Below are positions 1 through 11,829 of a stretch of 64,000 nucleotides of DNA, piece by piece. The notes beneath the pieces are model-generated. The model ran no database searches and was not told where the DNA came from. It worked only from the letters and a program-made list of their open reading frames with translations. Location of the stretch: the NCBI GenBank assembly GCA_000310025.1, contig FN649741.1, forward strand, positions 177,774-241,773, given 5' to 3'. How positions within the stretch are numbered: position 1 is the stretch's first letter; every line of letters starts with the position of its first letter. The stretch comes from Ectocarpus siliculosus (taxonomy: Eukaryota > Sar > Phaeophyceae > Ectocarpales > Ectocarpaceae). The translations under genes were made by a program, and so were the position numbers.

Positions 1-10
1 GAGATAAAAA

Positions 11-32
11 CCCCCCCCCCCCCCCCCCCCCC
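11..32. repeat. 22-base poly-C tract
   Basis: An uninterrupted run of 22 C residues. It lies just downstream (minus-strand sense) of the splice donor of the last visible kelch exon, so it is intronic. Such tracts are prone to length errors in assemblies. Confidence 0.95.
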
Positions 33-55
33 ACGCCACAACAGCAACAACTCAC

Positions 56-3000
56 GATCGTCATGGCCTCCGTGGTGGAAAAGGTCATCGTGTCGTCCGA
101 CGACACCTCTACCTTTACCACCGTCGTCTGAGCAACGTAGTCCTGATCGTACCCCCCGAAGAGGTAGATGGTCCCGTCGTCGCTTGCCACCCCGGAGTGG
201 TCGGAAAAGCAGTCGGTCGCCTGGCTAACGTCCAGCTGCGTCCACTCCCCCGTCAATACGCTGTACCGGTCGACGTTGCAAGTCTTGATAGGGGACGAAA
301 ATGGGAGGAGGGGGCAATCAACTACTGCTTTGTCCACCAGGGTAGCCAAGAAGGAGGCGTTGAGTATGCATTTTATATGTGGGGAAGGCCGAACTAATGC
401 TTAGTGCGATGCCGCACTGTGTAGAGAAAGGCCACGGCAGGTGCAGCTTGCCATTCTACATTATATTCAACCATCTCGCCACCATGAGGTGTATGCGCGA
501 CAATCGAACGATCGATCAGGGATCAGGCTCTTCCCAGACACCATGGTTGAAGTTGAGCGAGGCACAACGGTTGGAATCGGAACACCAACACACGCCATCG
601 TCTTTCCATCTCCCTTGACAAACAATAAACAAACGCGTGCTACTGTAGCATGTTTCGCGTCGCATCGTGTTTCTGTCGCCACAATATCTGGGAAGAAGAG
701 GGTCTAACAAACACATCAATACCGACTTCTACTTTCGCGTTGGGACCTAACCTCAAACGAACAACACGAGAAGATTGTTCACTAAGATGTTGTGTGCGGA
801 TAGCATCGAATACGACACAAGATAACATACCCCCTGGAGCGATTTTCAAAGCTCCATTAGATTACTCCACGACCAAGAGGATGCATGAACGAAACGATAT
901 ATTTTCGGAGAGCTCTCGACCAGAAGCGTTGAACACCGCCGTTTCCGGCGCTGTGACACTCTCTCTGCTGTTGAGAAACCGAGCTCGGAAAAACAGACCG
1001 GGGTGTGTGTTATATTGTGTCATATACGGTAGGTGTGTCTGCTCTCGGTGTGCAATGGGGTCACGGATGTCCCTGTCCATGCAACCGCCACATTATACGT
1101 AAATGTCGCCATGCAGCATGTAGATGCGGTACTCCGACTGAATACAGCTAGGGCCTACACTTAGCTAATGAAGATATTGATCCTCGAGCATCCAAAATTC
1201 TAAGAACTTGAGCACCATTCGTGAGCTCGGCTAAAAACCCCCGCACGAAAACATAAACTCTATAGCGGCCATTCGTCGCATTTCTCATAACCATAGGAAC
1301 TAAAAAACTATCCTCGGTCAAACCTTGAGTTGAGGTTCTTGAGTGCGGACGCTAACGGTATGCACGAGTGTGCAGAATCGATCTTTGTGTGTCTCCATCT
1401 CTGGGCGGACTAAACAGCAGCCAGGTCAGGCGTGCCCTATTGTACCCATCGCAAGCACCGCGGCATGGCATGGGTAACCCACGTCAAGGAACATGGGTGC
1501 CGCAACATCCTACCATCCCCAAGCATTGCCTGGAGTACCTATGGTAGGTGGCACAAGATACGTACCACACCATAGAAGACACCACACTCCTATAAGAAAA
1601 TGTACAGAAAACCACCCATGCGATGTTTTAAAGCGCCGATATATCACAACAAGGTCACAGAAGATACAACACCCACAAAAGTGAGCCGCAAATACATATC
1701 CACGGAGCCCCGTAATTGATGACACCGGTCAAGTGGTAGGCCGTGATCACGCACAAAGCGCGCGCACCCTGTGCTAGAGCTATACGGCCACGGACAACAC
1801 AGCGGAGAAATGAACGAAGCACACAACGCTGCTGAAAGTATCGCAGCTCAGACTGCAGAGAGTCAGACTCGAGCGGTGGCGCCACGCCCAATTACGTCAT
1901 TTTTTTCTGTGGCTGTCGCCGCCCGTGCTGCTGAGGCCCGCACATGATAGAGTCGGTCGCCCCAGTGGTCTAGTGGGTAACCCTCGCCGCCCGCTAAGGG
2001 CCAGGTCATGGGTTCGAGTCCCGGCAAAGTGAGTTTTTTTCTCACTAAATAATAAATCCTGGTCTAGGTTGGAAGCGACGCGCTGCGAAGCTCGTTGTGA
2101 GTAAACTCGATCGACTTCATAAGTCGCGAGGGAAGGGATTGCTGTACCCTTCTCGTGATAAAAATATCTCAGGCAGCAACCGCAGGAGGGGGTCCAACCC
2201 CCCCCTCCTATGAGACCCCGGTTGGGTCGTCTAGCTAGTAGAAGTGGAGGATAGGGGCCAGAGGGGCAGACGACAAAATCCAATGATTGGAGGACAAAAA
2301 AAAAAAAAAATGTAACGTTCTACCTCATTATCGCGCCCCCTGTAGGTTGGGTCTTGTGGGTGCACTTCATCCCATGGGTGACATATCACACCCCATCTTT
2401 ATCACACACCCTGTGGGGTGGATGCTTTTGAGTGCAATTCATCACGCGGTCACACAATATCACACCCCCTACAGAATGCCAACACAACCCGTGTGATAAT
2501 TTTGGACATCCAAAAATGTTATCACACGGGTGTGAAATCTTATGTCACCTATGGACGGTAGTCGCACTACAATATCGTGGGCACCGACTCGAAAAAACTT
2601 TTACTGCTCATTGGATACACTTAGACAAACGTGTAGGCTGCAATGCGGTTCCTTCCGTATCTGCAAACCGTGAGTTCCTATCTCACCAGGTTTCCGGCCG
2701 CATCCCGCCCGCCAAACAGGTACACGTGCTCCGAGACATTTACCGCGGCTGCTCGGAAGCGTTCCGTGGGCATCTCTTGGTTCTCGATGAACTCATCCTG
2801 TTGGGGTGGGGTGGAGTGGGGTGGGGCAACACACAAGAGTATTGTAAAACAAGGGAAATACCACTAAATTATCATAGGACAACAAACAGGAGACCACTTC
2901 TGTCTACAGGAGTTCTAGTGTCACTTCTAAAAAAACATATATGAGACACACAAGACAGCTACCAAACTGTCTTGTTGAGCCTGTTACCCGCAGGGGAGAT

Positions 3001-6000
3001 GTCCCTATATGCTGTCTGGGAAATCGTAGACATACAGGTACTTTCTGACGCTATGAGTCCATTGGTAATCTGTCTCAGACTCTTTTCTATGATAGAGATG
3101 GTTTCGTTGTGTCATATTAAGAAAAATAAAAAAAATAAAAAAGCGGGCAGGGGCGGGAAAGGGCCATGTTCCACCAATTGGATAGAAGTATGAAACATAA
3201 CAAGTACTTCCGAACCTTGTCGAAAGTAGGCGCAACCTCACAGAAAGACTACCCGTTCGAGATATAACCTCAGTCGAAAGGGAGGTGCTCAAGTCTTTTC
3301 AGTGAGTTGAGGTAGACTTTACCCTCTGCCTGCGTTAAATCATCGCCGCGTGTTGTCGAGTCCCGGATATAGAAAGAAAGGCGCACTTCACGTGGTGATC
3401 TTTGCTGTTCGTTGCTGTCTCCTCTCCTGCCACTTCCTACAGCAGTAGTAGTTCCATCACCCCAAACCGAAACCGAATACGGAACGCGACCGCACTCAAG
3501 AAATACGAAATACTTGTCGGGCCCGAGGCCCTGTTTTTACATTCTCTGTATGCGGCAAACAACAACGTCGACTCTACTCTGTACTCTGTAGAAGTGGATT
3601 CTTGATCTGTTAGTTCTTCTGGTCTACAGTACACGCTTGATTTCTTTGTAGGCTCACTACGTCGAAATCGGGTCGAGGTTGTGCTGAAGTTTGTTACTCG
3701 TCGCCACCATCGAGCGCAGGTACATGTACTGCTGTAATACAGCAGTGCGGGTCTCGGTTTAGCGACCCCCTGTTAAGCGACCACAAATCACGTAGCACCG
3801 CCGAACTGCTAGACTATGTGTGTAACTGTTCTAGTTCGGTTTGGCGACCTGCCCTGAATAGCGGGCACATTTCGTCGTGACACTGCAGTAGGAGGTTGCT
3901 AAACCGGGGCCCGCACTAATGCTGCTGTACATGTTTGGGTTCAGATATTCAATATCTGCTACAGATGTAATGCTACACAAGTTCCGTGGAGGGTCCACGC
4001 AAAGCAAAAGGAAAGGCTTTCAAAGAATCTACCTTAGATACTTTTCCCGTATTATTGCCGAACACACATTCTGAGAATCTGGAATCTGAGAACAAGGCCA
4101 GATACAGATGTGAAGCAAAACAGACGCGAACGTTCCACAGAAGGTGACGGTGAAAAAACAGGAGAGCCCGCATAACGGTCCGCACACCTGCCCTGCTGCC
4201 ATTGCTTGCTCATGAGAATATGATGTGGTTGCAAGCGGGGTAGTGTATCCGTCGCTCCCCCCCGTTCGAGGACAGCACAGCAGCAGCATGTTGTCCAGCC
4301 GTTTCCCCCCCCAACTCACTATCCTACGCTGTGAATACTTCAACCCATGTCTTCCGTTTTTTTTCTGATGGTTTCGAAGTATGTTCGCAATATCCTACAC
4401 GTGTATTTTCAAAAAAATTACAACCGCACGCTGGGTTTTCTTGCGCATGACCGGCGCGTGTGGTGCACCGGCTTCACCTCTCCACCGTGTACGTAGCAGG
4501 ATCGATCGGTAATACCATATGCGGCGGGCATGCTCTTTCTTCTCTTAGGTCCTCGCTCACCAGAAACGGATCGTAGGTGCGAGTGCTGCTCGAAATAGAG
4601 CTGCAGTCACCAGCCACTTCCTGGAATTCCGCGTCGCATCCACCCAAGACCAGAAGCTCAGCTGCGTGACGCGAACAGAGGCAGTGACGATAGATCCATC
4701 AAACACAACGCACGGGACAAAGGGTGTGGGGAACCGCGCACATGCTGCTGGTAGCGGGCGGGGGGGGGGGTAGTTCTTCCAGAGGATCGGCCTTTGTGGC
4801 TACTAACTGCTGCCGCTGCTGTTGCTGCTGCTGTTGCTATGCCACGTGTTTTTTTTTTTTTCTACACTTCAAATCAGCGCTCAAAGCACGAGTGCCGTTT
4901 ACTCCAACCCGTGGTGACACAAAAGAGCCCCTCTCTATCCACCCCTCCTGCGGTACTTTGCCTTCGATTTTCAATGCGAGAAGAGTTCAGCACTCTCTTC
5001 CCTCTGGGTACACACGAACTAGCGCTATCCACTACCTAGGCCAGAAGCGGAAGCGAGAGAAAAACTCACTTTGCAAGGAAAGCTCGCATACGCCGGGATT
5101 CGAACCCCTGACCTAACCAGACGAAGGTTCCGAGGATACCAACAAGACCACCGGGGCGACTGGTGTGTAGCGGAGGCTCGGAACGCAACATGTGAAGACT
5201 GCTGTGCATTCATACACACAAATTACGTGATATTGGTATTTTTTTCTCGACAACAGCAGCAGCAGCAGCACAGGTGATCGACGGGTGAAACACGACACCG
5301 ACGCGCCGCCAAGCTTGCACCAACAACGCTCAGTTCTCTGTCAGCGGCGTATCCAGAGCATGCGTGTAGTGCCCAAACTGTCAGCCAACGACAGCACCGC
5401 AGAGACAGTCATGAATTACGGATGCAACGCCACACGACGACATATCAATTTGCACTTGTGTTCAAGTGCTCCCCCTGGTGCAAGGTGCGCCAAGGAAAAA
5501 AGCGCTCAGCAACCAACCAAACTATACTGTTGTCGCTGCTGTGGCTCACTTTGATCGAGACCATCGACGACACTGCTGTCCATTGTCAGACAGAGGGAGT
5601 CGCTCGCTTGGACTGGGAGCTGCTCCGCGTCCTGAGACCACTCCCAGCTGTACCGATCCGTACAAAAAAAGAACTGACACAGCACAGCAAGCAGCGGACA
5701 AGAGGTTGCTGTGACAGTCCCTGATGATGGCTACAACAGGAGTGCGCGTTGTTGGTGTGGTCAATAGGCAGAGCCGCGACGCATTTTATGTGAGGTGCCA
5801 AGCACGCGCATCAGGAAGTTCACCATGCCGCGAGCCTCGAACCTGCTACACATGCAAGTCGGGTAACCAACACGCACCTCATCGATGTTGTCTTCGCTCG
5901 TAGCCGACACGCAGTTGTCTTGCACAGTCCCGACCGTACACGCGTCTTGTGCTGCCGCCAACAGAGCAGGAGTGATACAGCACACCGCCAGCACGGAGGA

Positions 6001-6021
6001 GGCCCTCTTGCTTAGCATCAT
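56..6021 (-). CDS. Secreted kelch-repeat protein, 5' part (runs off the left edge)
   Basis: Four exons on the minus strand join in phase 0: 6021-5878, 4656-4561, 2797-2687 and 283-56. The start is the ATG at 6021, the second of two adjacent ATGs' first position. It opens a signal peptide (basic MMLSKRASS, then a hydrophobic stretch ending ALLAAAQD), so the product should enter the secretory pathway. Later exons encode kelch blades with the diagnostic double glycine: LLVLGG, HVYLFGG and TIYLFGG, each followed by charged turns and YD or DRY plus a TGEWT-type strand. Exon borders are good (donors GTGCGT, GTGAGC, GTGAGA, GTGAGT). An alternative acceptor for exon 2 at 4661 would shift phase. The stop lies beyond base 1, so blade number is unknown. 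Kelch propellers bind proteins or glycans; no partner is indicated. Introns carry two SINEs and three MITEs. Confidence 0.72.
805..1030. mobile_element. MITE, family 1, copy 1 (226 bp)
   Basis: The left end (GACACAAGATAACAT around 814-828, then CCCC) is an imperfect inverted copy of the right end (GGGGTGTGTGTTATATTGTG 1000-1019). The body from 863 matches the body of the element at 9143-9362 along most of its length, including the shared TTACTCCACGAC block. There is no coding capacity. It sits in the last visible kelch intron. Confidence 0.75.
1956..2310 (+). mobile_element. tRNA-derived SINE, copy 1
   Basis: The head resembles a tRNA: an A-box-like TGGTCTAGTGGG near 1966 and a canonical B box GGTTCGAGTCC at 2011. 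It is followed by an unrelated body and ends in 15 A residues (2296-2310). The body block GAGGGAAGGGATTGCTG, the CGCAGGAGGGG block and the AGTGAGTTTTTCTC block recur at 4849-5160 on the other strand, and a related copy lies at 37305. Acceptor-stem pairing is absent, so it is a SINE rather than a working tRNA gene. It lies in a kelch intron. Confidence 0.8.
2372..2554. mobile_element. MITE, family 1 relative (183 bp)
   Basis: Left end CCATGGGTGACATATCACAC (2372-2391) and right end, read on the other strand, CCATAGGTGACATAAGATTT then CACACCC form terminal inverted repeats. Their core GGTGACA-AAGAT-CACACCC is the same as that of the elements at 805 and 9143. It is non-coding and lies in the same kelch intron as copy 1. 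Confidence 0.65.
3740..3926. mobile_element. pogo-like MITE (187 bp) with TA target duplication
   Basis: The left end is CAGCAG followed by TGCGGGTCTCGGTTTAGCGACC. The right end, on the other strand, is CAGCAGCATTAG followed by TGCGGGCCCCGGTTTAGCAACC. TA dinucleotides flank both ends (3738-3739 and 3927-3928), as expected for Tc1/mariner-pogo elements. It lies in the kelch intron between exons 2 and 3. Confidence 0.7.
4849..5160 (-). mobile_element. tRNA-derived SINE, copy 2
   Basis: Read on the minus strand it begins GTCGCCCCGGTGGTCTTGTT (A-box region), has the B box GGTTCGAATCC near 5095-5105, then a body matching the SINE at 1956 (GTGAGTTTTTCTC, GAGGGAAGAGAGTGCTGAAC, CGCAGGAGGGG), and ends in 13 A residues (T run 4849-4861). 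It is inserted in kelch intron 1, next to a CTG-rich microsatellite at 4810-4840. Confidence 0.8.
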
Positions 6022-7677
6022 GGACTGCTGGGCGACGACTGCAAAAACCACGCTGAGCACGCGAGGGGCTGACGGTCTACGATCTGTACAGCAGCAGCAG
6101 ACGTTTTTGGCGAGTGAAGGTGTTGGCGAACGTGGCTGAGGCCGTTCTTGTTTTTTTTTTTTTGTATTTTTTTGGGAGATGAGCACGTGTTTTCAACCAT
6201 CGCTGACGGCTGCACAAACCCATGTCTCTTCACATCTTCCCCCCCAAAACACAGCAAACACTAGTACATCTCCATGCACCCGGGATAAAAAAGCTGTATG
6301 TAGTGTAAGGCTACTGCTGTAGAAATTAAGGCTCGAGACAAGACATGGTGCTCGGTCCTCTGCATGCTGACTCACCAACACTACATTGTACAACCTACCG
6401 GTCGGTACCGCTGTTAATGCGTACCGCATTTATTAGTTACAGATAAAGAAACGAGCCTCTCCGCCAATCTCCGCCAAAATCATTGAAGACGAGGCGGCGG
6501 GGGGGGCGCTAACCTCTTTTCATAGAAGTGCTACGCATACATGCAAGGCGTTGTTGTAGTTCCCGCTTAATGACTATGTCGCGTTCCGCAATCCACAACG
6601 AACGAGAACATCGTCGTGTTCAACCAACGACAAGTGAAGTGTCGGGGAGGCGGGTGCTGTTGTTGTGCCTGCCGTGTGCATGCGTTGCATAATTCGAGCC
6701 CTCATCGCTTCCTCTCCAAAGTCATGTATCCTACATACGTCTGCACGGCACCGCTGCCGCTGCTACACATTATGTCATGTGTGTGCTCACACAGCAGCAG
6801 CAGCAGCAGCAATCTTCAATCGTCTAATTTTGGTGCTCGCAGAGAAGAAGACTAATTTTTCACTCCACGGAACACGGATCCATGCATGATTTTCATTCAC
6901 ATCATCAATCGGCGGACACCGATGTAGCACAGAGGAAAGAGGGCGAAGGGAGATGGTTTTGCTTCTGAAAGACACAAAACATACCATACTTCGTGTACAT
7001 GTCTGATCAACCTCACTCTTGCACCCCCCAAAACAGGCAGAACAACGGGTGCGTATTCCGTCCGCCTAAGAACCAACCGCCGACACAGACCCTGTATTCA
7101 CTGGCAAAAAGATTGGTACGTCGAGACACATGTGTGCGCTAAAGTCGAGCCTCCTGAGCAACATTCATGCTCGACATGATCGCTCAAGACCAACGCATGA
7201 TCTCCTCCTCACCGCACGATTGACCCTCGCACTCGCACACCAATAGCGTCCTCTCGGCCCGAGTCTTGCCTATTTAGTGGCCGCAAGACGACCCTACAAA
7301 ACAGCAGAGCAAACTTCACTCGTGAGCCAACAACGCCCGTCCTACTCACGGGTAACGGGTCCATCCTTCGCCTCTTTTTGTCACGAGTTGTAGCTCTCCG
7401 CGTACAGACCATGATGTACTAGTATGTGAAGTGCGAACTACAAGCAAATGTTCTACCCCCGCAATGTCAAACGTCCGGGCACATCAGCACTCTGTACAAC
7501 GTTTATACCAACGAGAGGCAAAAAAACACAACATGTACAGACGAAGCTGGGCACACCGAAAAATTGTTTTTTTTTCTCTCACCAGGAGTAGTAATACTCC
7601 CTCACGAGCCTATAACCAACGCATAGACAAAGGGCCTCCGTCCACCACTCCGTGCGCATGCGTCAAACATGCGTCAG
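6022..7677. other. Intergenic region between kelch 5' end and LSG1 3' end
   Basis: This 1.66 kb should hold the kelch promoter (near 6022) and the LSG1 3' UTR (near 7677). No supported exon was found. It contains short CAG runs (for example 6793-6811). On the minus strand around 6830-6890 there is a decayed stretch (GGAGTGAAAAATTAGTCTTC) resembling the segment after the B box of the SINE at 37305, so it may be a SINE remnant. Confidence 0.5.
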
Positions 7678-10600
7678 TCATACAGCAGGCCCGGAGTACG
7701 TCTGGTGGTGCGGCATCGTATTCCGGACAAAGCCGTCTCTCTTCTTGCCCCTGCGCCCCTTCTTGCCCCCCCCGGCTACCCTCGCCCCTACCGGTCCGAG
7801 CGACGCCGCGGTCTCCACGTCGGGGTTGCCGTACGGGTCTTTGTTGCCAACCTTGCGGTCTTTCTTGCCCCACCGCAGGAGTCCCATCTCCCTCTTGGTC
7901 AACTTCCCGCCCCTGCCACCCGCGCCGACCGTAAGACCTAGCTCGGCTTCGCGCGCTGCTACCGCCGCCCTCTTCTCCAGAACCTCTGCCATGAGGTCAA
8001 TGTTTTCTGGCTGCTGGAGAGACGCTGCTTCGGCGGACGCGACGGCCGCGCCTCCCGCGCTCGCCTTTGCCTCGGCCTTGCTCAGCTGCAAGGCGAGCTT
8101 CGCGGCGAGCTTGGTGGTTTTGAGAGCCGTCTTGTCGGTCTCCTTGAGGAACCGGGTGATGGCCTGCGTTTTCTCACGCACAGAACGTCATGGCATACCG
8201 GAGCAACGCGAGCAACTACTTAGCAAGAAAGCAAGAACACAAAAAGGAAAAAAAGGGTCGGACTTTATATAATGGCGATGCTCCATTTTCCCATTCACTA
8301 GGCAGGGTGGGTATCCAGAATGGCGGCGCGCGCAAAGTTGGCATACGAAAGGCCAACACATAAAAATTTACATGTGTCCACGCACCAGACATTTGCACGC
8401 GAAAAAGTGCGCACGGCAGAACGGGTGGTGATAGGAGCCACGAACCGTCGTCGGCAGCAGCTATTATAGGCACAACCAAGACGGGAGTTGGCGCGGCAGG
8501 GCGAGTCCCTCATGCCCTTCAAAAGGGGCCACGCGCGCGCCGCAGTTTACACCACGCTCCGCTCGAGCATATGGCCGCGTGCGGCCACCAAGGCGCCTCA
8601 AAACAACCGCGGGTAAACATCATTCGAGAATATTTTTAAACACTTGGGGGTCAGCGCGCGCGGCGCACACACCGAGGTCACTCACCTCTGGCTCCAGGTC
8701 GGCAGGCGGATGGCAAAACAAGAGCCGTCCATCCGTGAAGTCCTTGAGGATCTGCCTCGCCGCGCGCGGCATGTCTGACTCCCCGAGGGCGCGCGCGCGG
8801 AACAGTCCTCTAGCCTGGCAGTACGACTCTAGGAGCTGCTGCGGCGAGAGCATGGCGTTTCCCGCGGTATCCTTGACGTCCCCCGGGAGGACCGGGAGCT
8901 TGATGGTGTAGGTGATCTCGAGGATGTGCCGAGGTATTCGTCGCGCGATGAGGGCCATGGGGGGCATGACGTTCCGCATCTGCATGATGGGCAATACTCC
9001 AGCACAAATCATTTCGGCCGTGCTGTTTCAGCGTTGCCGCCGATCGAGGAAACCAACGCAAGGGGAAAATAAAGGTGGGTCAACGGGGGCAGGGGGTCTC
9101 CATCATCAAATGAACACGGCGAGGGTGGTACGGTGCACGTCTACCGTAGGTGACACAAGAATACCACCCCCGCTGGACCCGTGTTCAAATCTCGATTACT
9201 CCACGACGAAGACGATGCATAAAAGAAACGATATGTTCTCGGAAAGCTCTCAACGAGAGAGCTTCAACGCCGCCATTTTCGGCGCTGCCACTCGTTCTGT
9301 TGTGGAGAAATCGAGCCGTGAAAAAACTTTCAGGGGGTGTGTTATCTTGTGTCACCTACGGTACTCGTATTTACCGGGCGATCAACCTGCCTGAGCTCAC
9401 CTGCTAACGAAACTTGGAAACACGAGACCCGGACAATCGCACAGCATGAGGCTGTCGCTGAGCACCAGCGTCTGAAAGTGCTTCGTCTTGCCCGGGGTGG
9501 CGCCGACGCTGACCCGCACGCCGCCGTGCGACAGCGGCGTCGCCCCGACCATGACGTTGATCAGGCTGCTCTTCCCCACGTTGGGGAACCCGACCATTCC
9601 GACGCAGGCACGCCCGCCGTTTCGCGAAGGGTCCGGCGCCCCAAGAGTCCTCGCAAGCCGTTCGAGCTCGACGCACATTTCAAGTCTGCTCAGCACCCGC
9701 AGCGAATTGTCCCCCTTGCTTGCGCCGGCCCCGCTCCCTCGGCGCCCCGCCGAAGAAGTCGCGCCTTTCCCCCCGCCTGCATGGCCTTTTTTCGCTACCC
9801 CCGAAGCGGATGACGCATCCGATCGCCCAACTTCCTCCTCCTCTTCCCCATCCCCCTCTGTGTCTGCCTCAAAATCGTCATCAGTATCGTCATCGCCGTC
9901 CTCAGAGTCATAGGCATCCGGGGCAGGAGCACCGGCGCCCGGTCCGCCCTCAGCAATGTCCCTCTCTTCTCTGGCCTCCCGGTTGAGCTGCTCTTGCTGC
10001 TGTCGGGCGGAGAAGAACAGCACCGCGACCCCTCGCCCGTTGAAGTGCCGCGCCCACTCCCTCTGCTGCGCTCGGCTCAGGTAGTCGGCCTTGTTCACCA
10101 CAACCACGGTGGGCTTCGGTGGCGCGATCTCCCTCGCGTAGGCCTCGAGATCGGTGGAGTAGTAGAAGAGCGGGTTGCGGGCATCGACCAGCTGGCAGAC
10201 GAGGTCGCTCCGTTCGATGACGCGCCAAAGCTGTCGCCACACCTCCAAGTTCTTCTCGAATGGCGTGACCTTCATGTCACCGTTCTTCTCCTCGGCGCTG
10301 CAACGGAGCGTGGTTGTGGCATCGGGGGGCGGAGGAACGAAATCAATCACGTGTACACTTCATAGGTGGCACGCTACATACCACTCCCAAACACGCCGCG
10401 GTGGATTCGAATGTATCAATGTAACCCATTCTGTGTCTACCGCAGCAGGTAGCATGTTCACGGGCATCAGTGCACGCGCTGTATTCGGCAGCTAAATAGT
10501 GGAAGAGAGCAAAGAGAGAGCTGCATCCATCGTAGGGGCCCCGTCCATACAAACTTGGCGATCGCGACGTGATCCTGCTGTAGCGCCGACAGAGAGGCCG

Positions 10601-11615
10601 AACAAGGTGATTCCTAAGGCGAACAAGCGCAAAATGTGTTGACACCAAAAGTATCCACTGCGACCCCCCAACACAACAAAGACACAATGATGGGAAATTC
10701 TGCTAGACTGGACAGGAGATGCTTGCCGTATGTGCTCACTTGGCAATTCCTCTCCGCCACTCGAGAAAGGACTTCCTCTCCTGGTAGTCTAGATCCTCGG
10801 CGGTCATGCCCGCGGTCCAAGCCGGGCGTCTCGGGATGTTCATGTGCTCGAAGTCGAACTCGTCCGTGCCGGGGTCCTTCCCGCCCCCGGCGGCGGCGTC
10901 GATCTCGCCGTTCTCGTCCAGGCTCATCTCCAAGCCGTCGGGCCCGAGCACGACCGTGTTCTCCTTGTGGGACTCGAAGGCTCGCTCCGACATCATGGCG
11001 GAGGAGATGAAGTCGTCGAGGTTGCTGGCCTCCAGCACCGAGGTCATCTTGCCGCGAGCCTTGCTGCCGTCCACATCGTACGACGACGCGCTGTTCGCGC
11101 GTGGGTGGGCACACAGCACGTCCGGGCGTGGTAGACGTGGTCGGGGAAGAGATGGTGGCAAATGGACCGCCCCATGGGCAAAGAGATGTCTACTACTACT
11201 GCTGTACAGCAGTCTCGCCTTACATCGTGAGCCTCGCGTATAGAGCCGGTCCAAATGTCGAAAACTATGTGGAGTGGTGGGTTGCTTGCTCTGTGGGTGC
11301 CTAGATGCGCACCGAAACAATCGCCTATTCCTCAACCCAACCGAGACTGGACGAAAGCCGCCGGATGAGAGCAGCAACAGGCCGTTGACGCTTCTCCGTC
11401 TCAAGCGCATCGTGAAAGTCAGCAAGAATGGTCAGGACGACTGCTCCCCGGCTGCTGTGCAACGCCACTGCTGCTGCTGTTGCAATGATGTTGGCCTCTT
11501 CATGGTCAAATTCGACACACCTGGCAGCCGCAGCTTGCTCTTGCGCACGGCGTCGCTGGAGCGCTTTTCCAAGAGACTCTTGTCCACGCTTCGGGTTACT
11601 TTTCCCATGAGGCAT
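7678..11615 (-). CDS. LSG1: LSG1, circularly permuted GTPase of 60S ribosome maturation
   Basis: Five exons join with consistent phase: 11615-11521, 11090-10740, 10297-9401, 9022-8686 and 8163-7678 (2166 bp, 721 aa). LSG1 acts in the cytoplasm on pre-60S subunits and is needed for release of the export adaptor NMD3 (family knowledge). The N-terminus has the family's basic start (MPHGKSNPKRG, SLGKALQRRR). Exon 2 ends with IPRRPAWT and FLEWRR. Exon 3 has TPFEKN, WRQLWRVIERSD, the G4 motif VVNKAD (about residue 218), an acidic insert, then G1 GFPNVGKSSLIN (about 386) and G3 DCPGL (about 436). The order G4-G1-G3 is the circular permutation expected of the YlqF/YawG class. Exon 4 carries PRHILE, RQILKDF and LLFCHPP. 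Exon 5 is lysine-rich, as in LSG1 tails. Intron 3 contains a MITE. The start matches family length; stop is TGA at 7678-7680. Confidence 0.92.
9143..9362. mobile_element. MITE, family 1, copy 2 (220 bp)
   Basis: The termini are nearly perfect inverted repeats: ACCGTAGGTGACACAAGA at the left and, on the other strand, ACCGTAGGTGACACAAGATA at the right. The ends include or abut a TA dinucleotide. The internal sequence matches 863-1030 (ATTACTCCACGACGAAGACG). It is inserted in LSG1 intron 3, between exons ending at 9401 and starting at 9022, and does not touch coding sequence. Confidence 0.88.
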
Positions 11616-11829
11616 GCTTGAGCCTGCCGTCCACGTTGAGCGGGGACGTTCTGGAGTGTGGCACCACCCACACGATGGGGGGGGGGCACCGTAGAGTACA
11701 AAATGCAACACGCCCCTCCCTTGCCAACGCCCTCGGTGTCGGCAAGTCGGGAACGACCCAACTCATTTTGCCCGCCCATCATCTACAGCACAGCAGTGTG
11801 CATAGCCAACAGGGTTTGGCAAGCGGGAA
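11616..11829. promoter_or_regulatory. Putative bidirectional promoter, LSG1 / ankyrin-DHHC
   Basis: Only 214 bp separate the ATG of LSG1 (minus, 11615) from the ATG of the ankyrin-DHHC gene (plus, 11830), so 5' UTRs and promoter elements of both must share it. It contains a run of G (about 11680) but no clear TATA box was recognised. The role is inferred from gene geometry alone. Confidence 0.55.

Noticed and set aside
1956-2031. Functional tRNA gene
   Set aside because: A and B boxes are present but the acceptor stem does not pair, and the unit continues into a repeated body with a poly-A tail, so it is a SINE.
10361-10446. Possible fourth family-1 MITE (CATAGGTGGCAC... GTGTCTACC)
   Set aside because: The inverted ends match only weakly, and the body shares nothing with the other copies.
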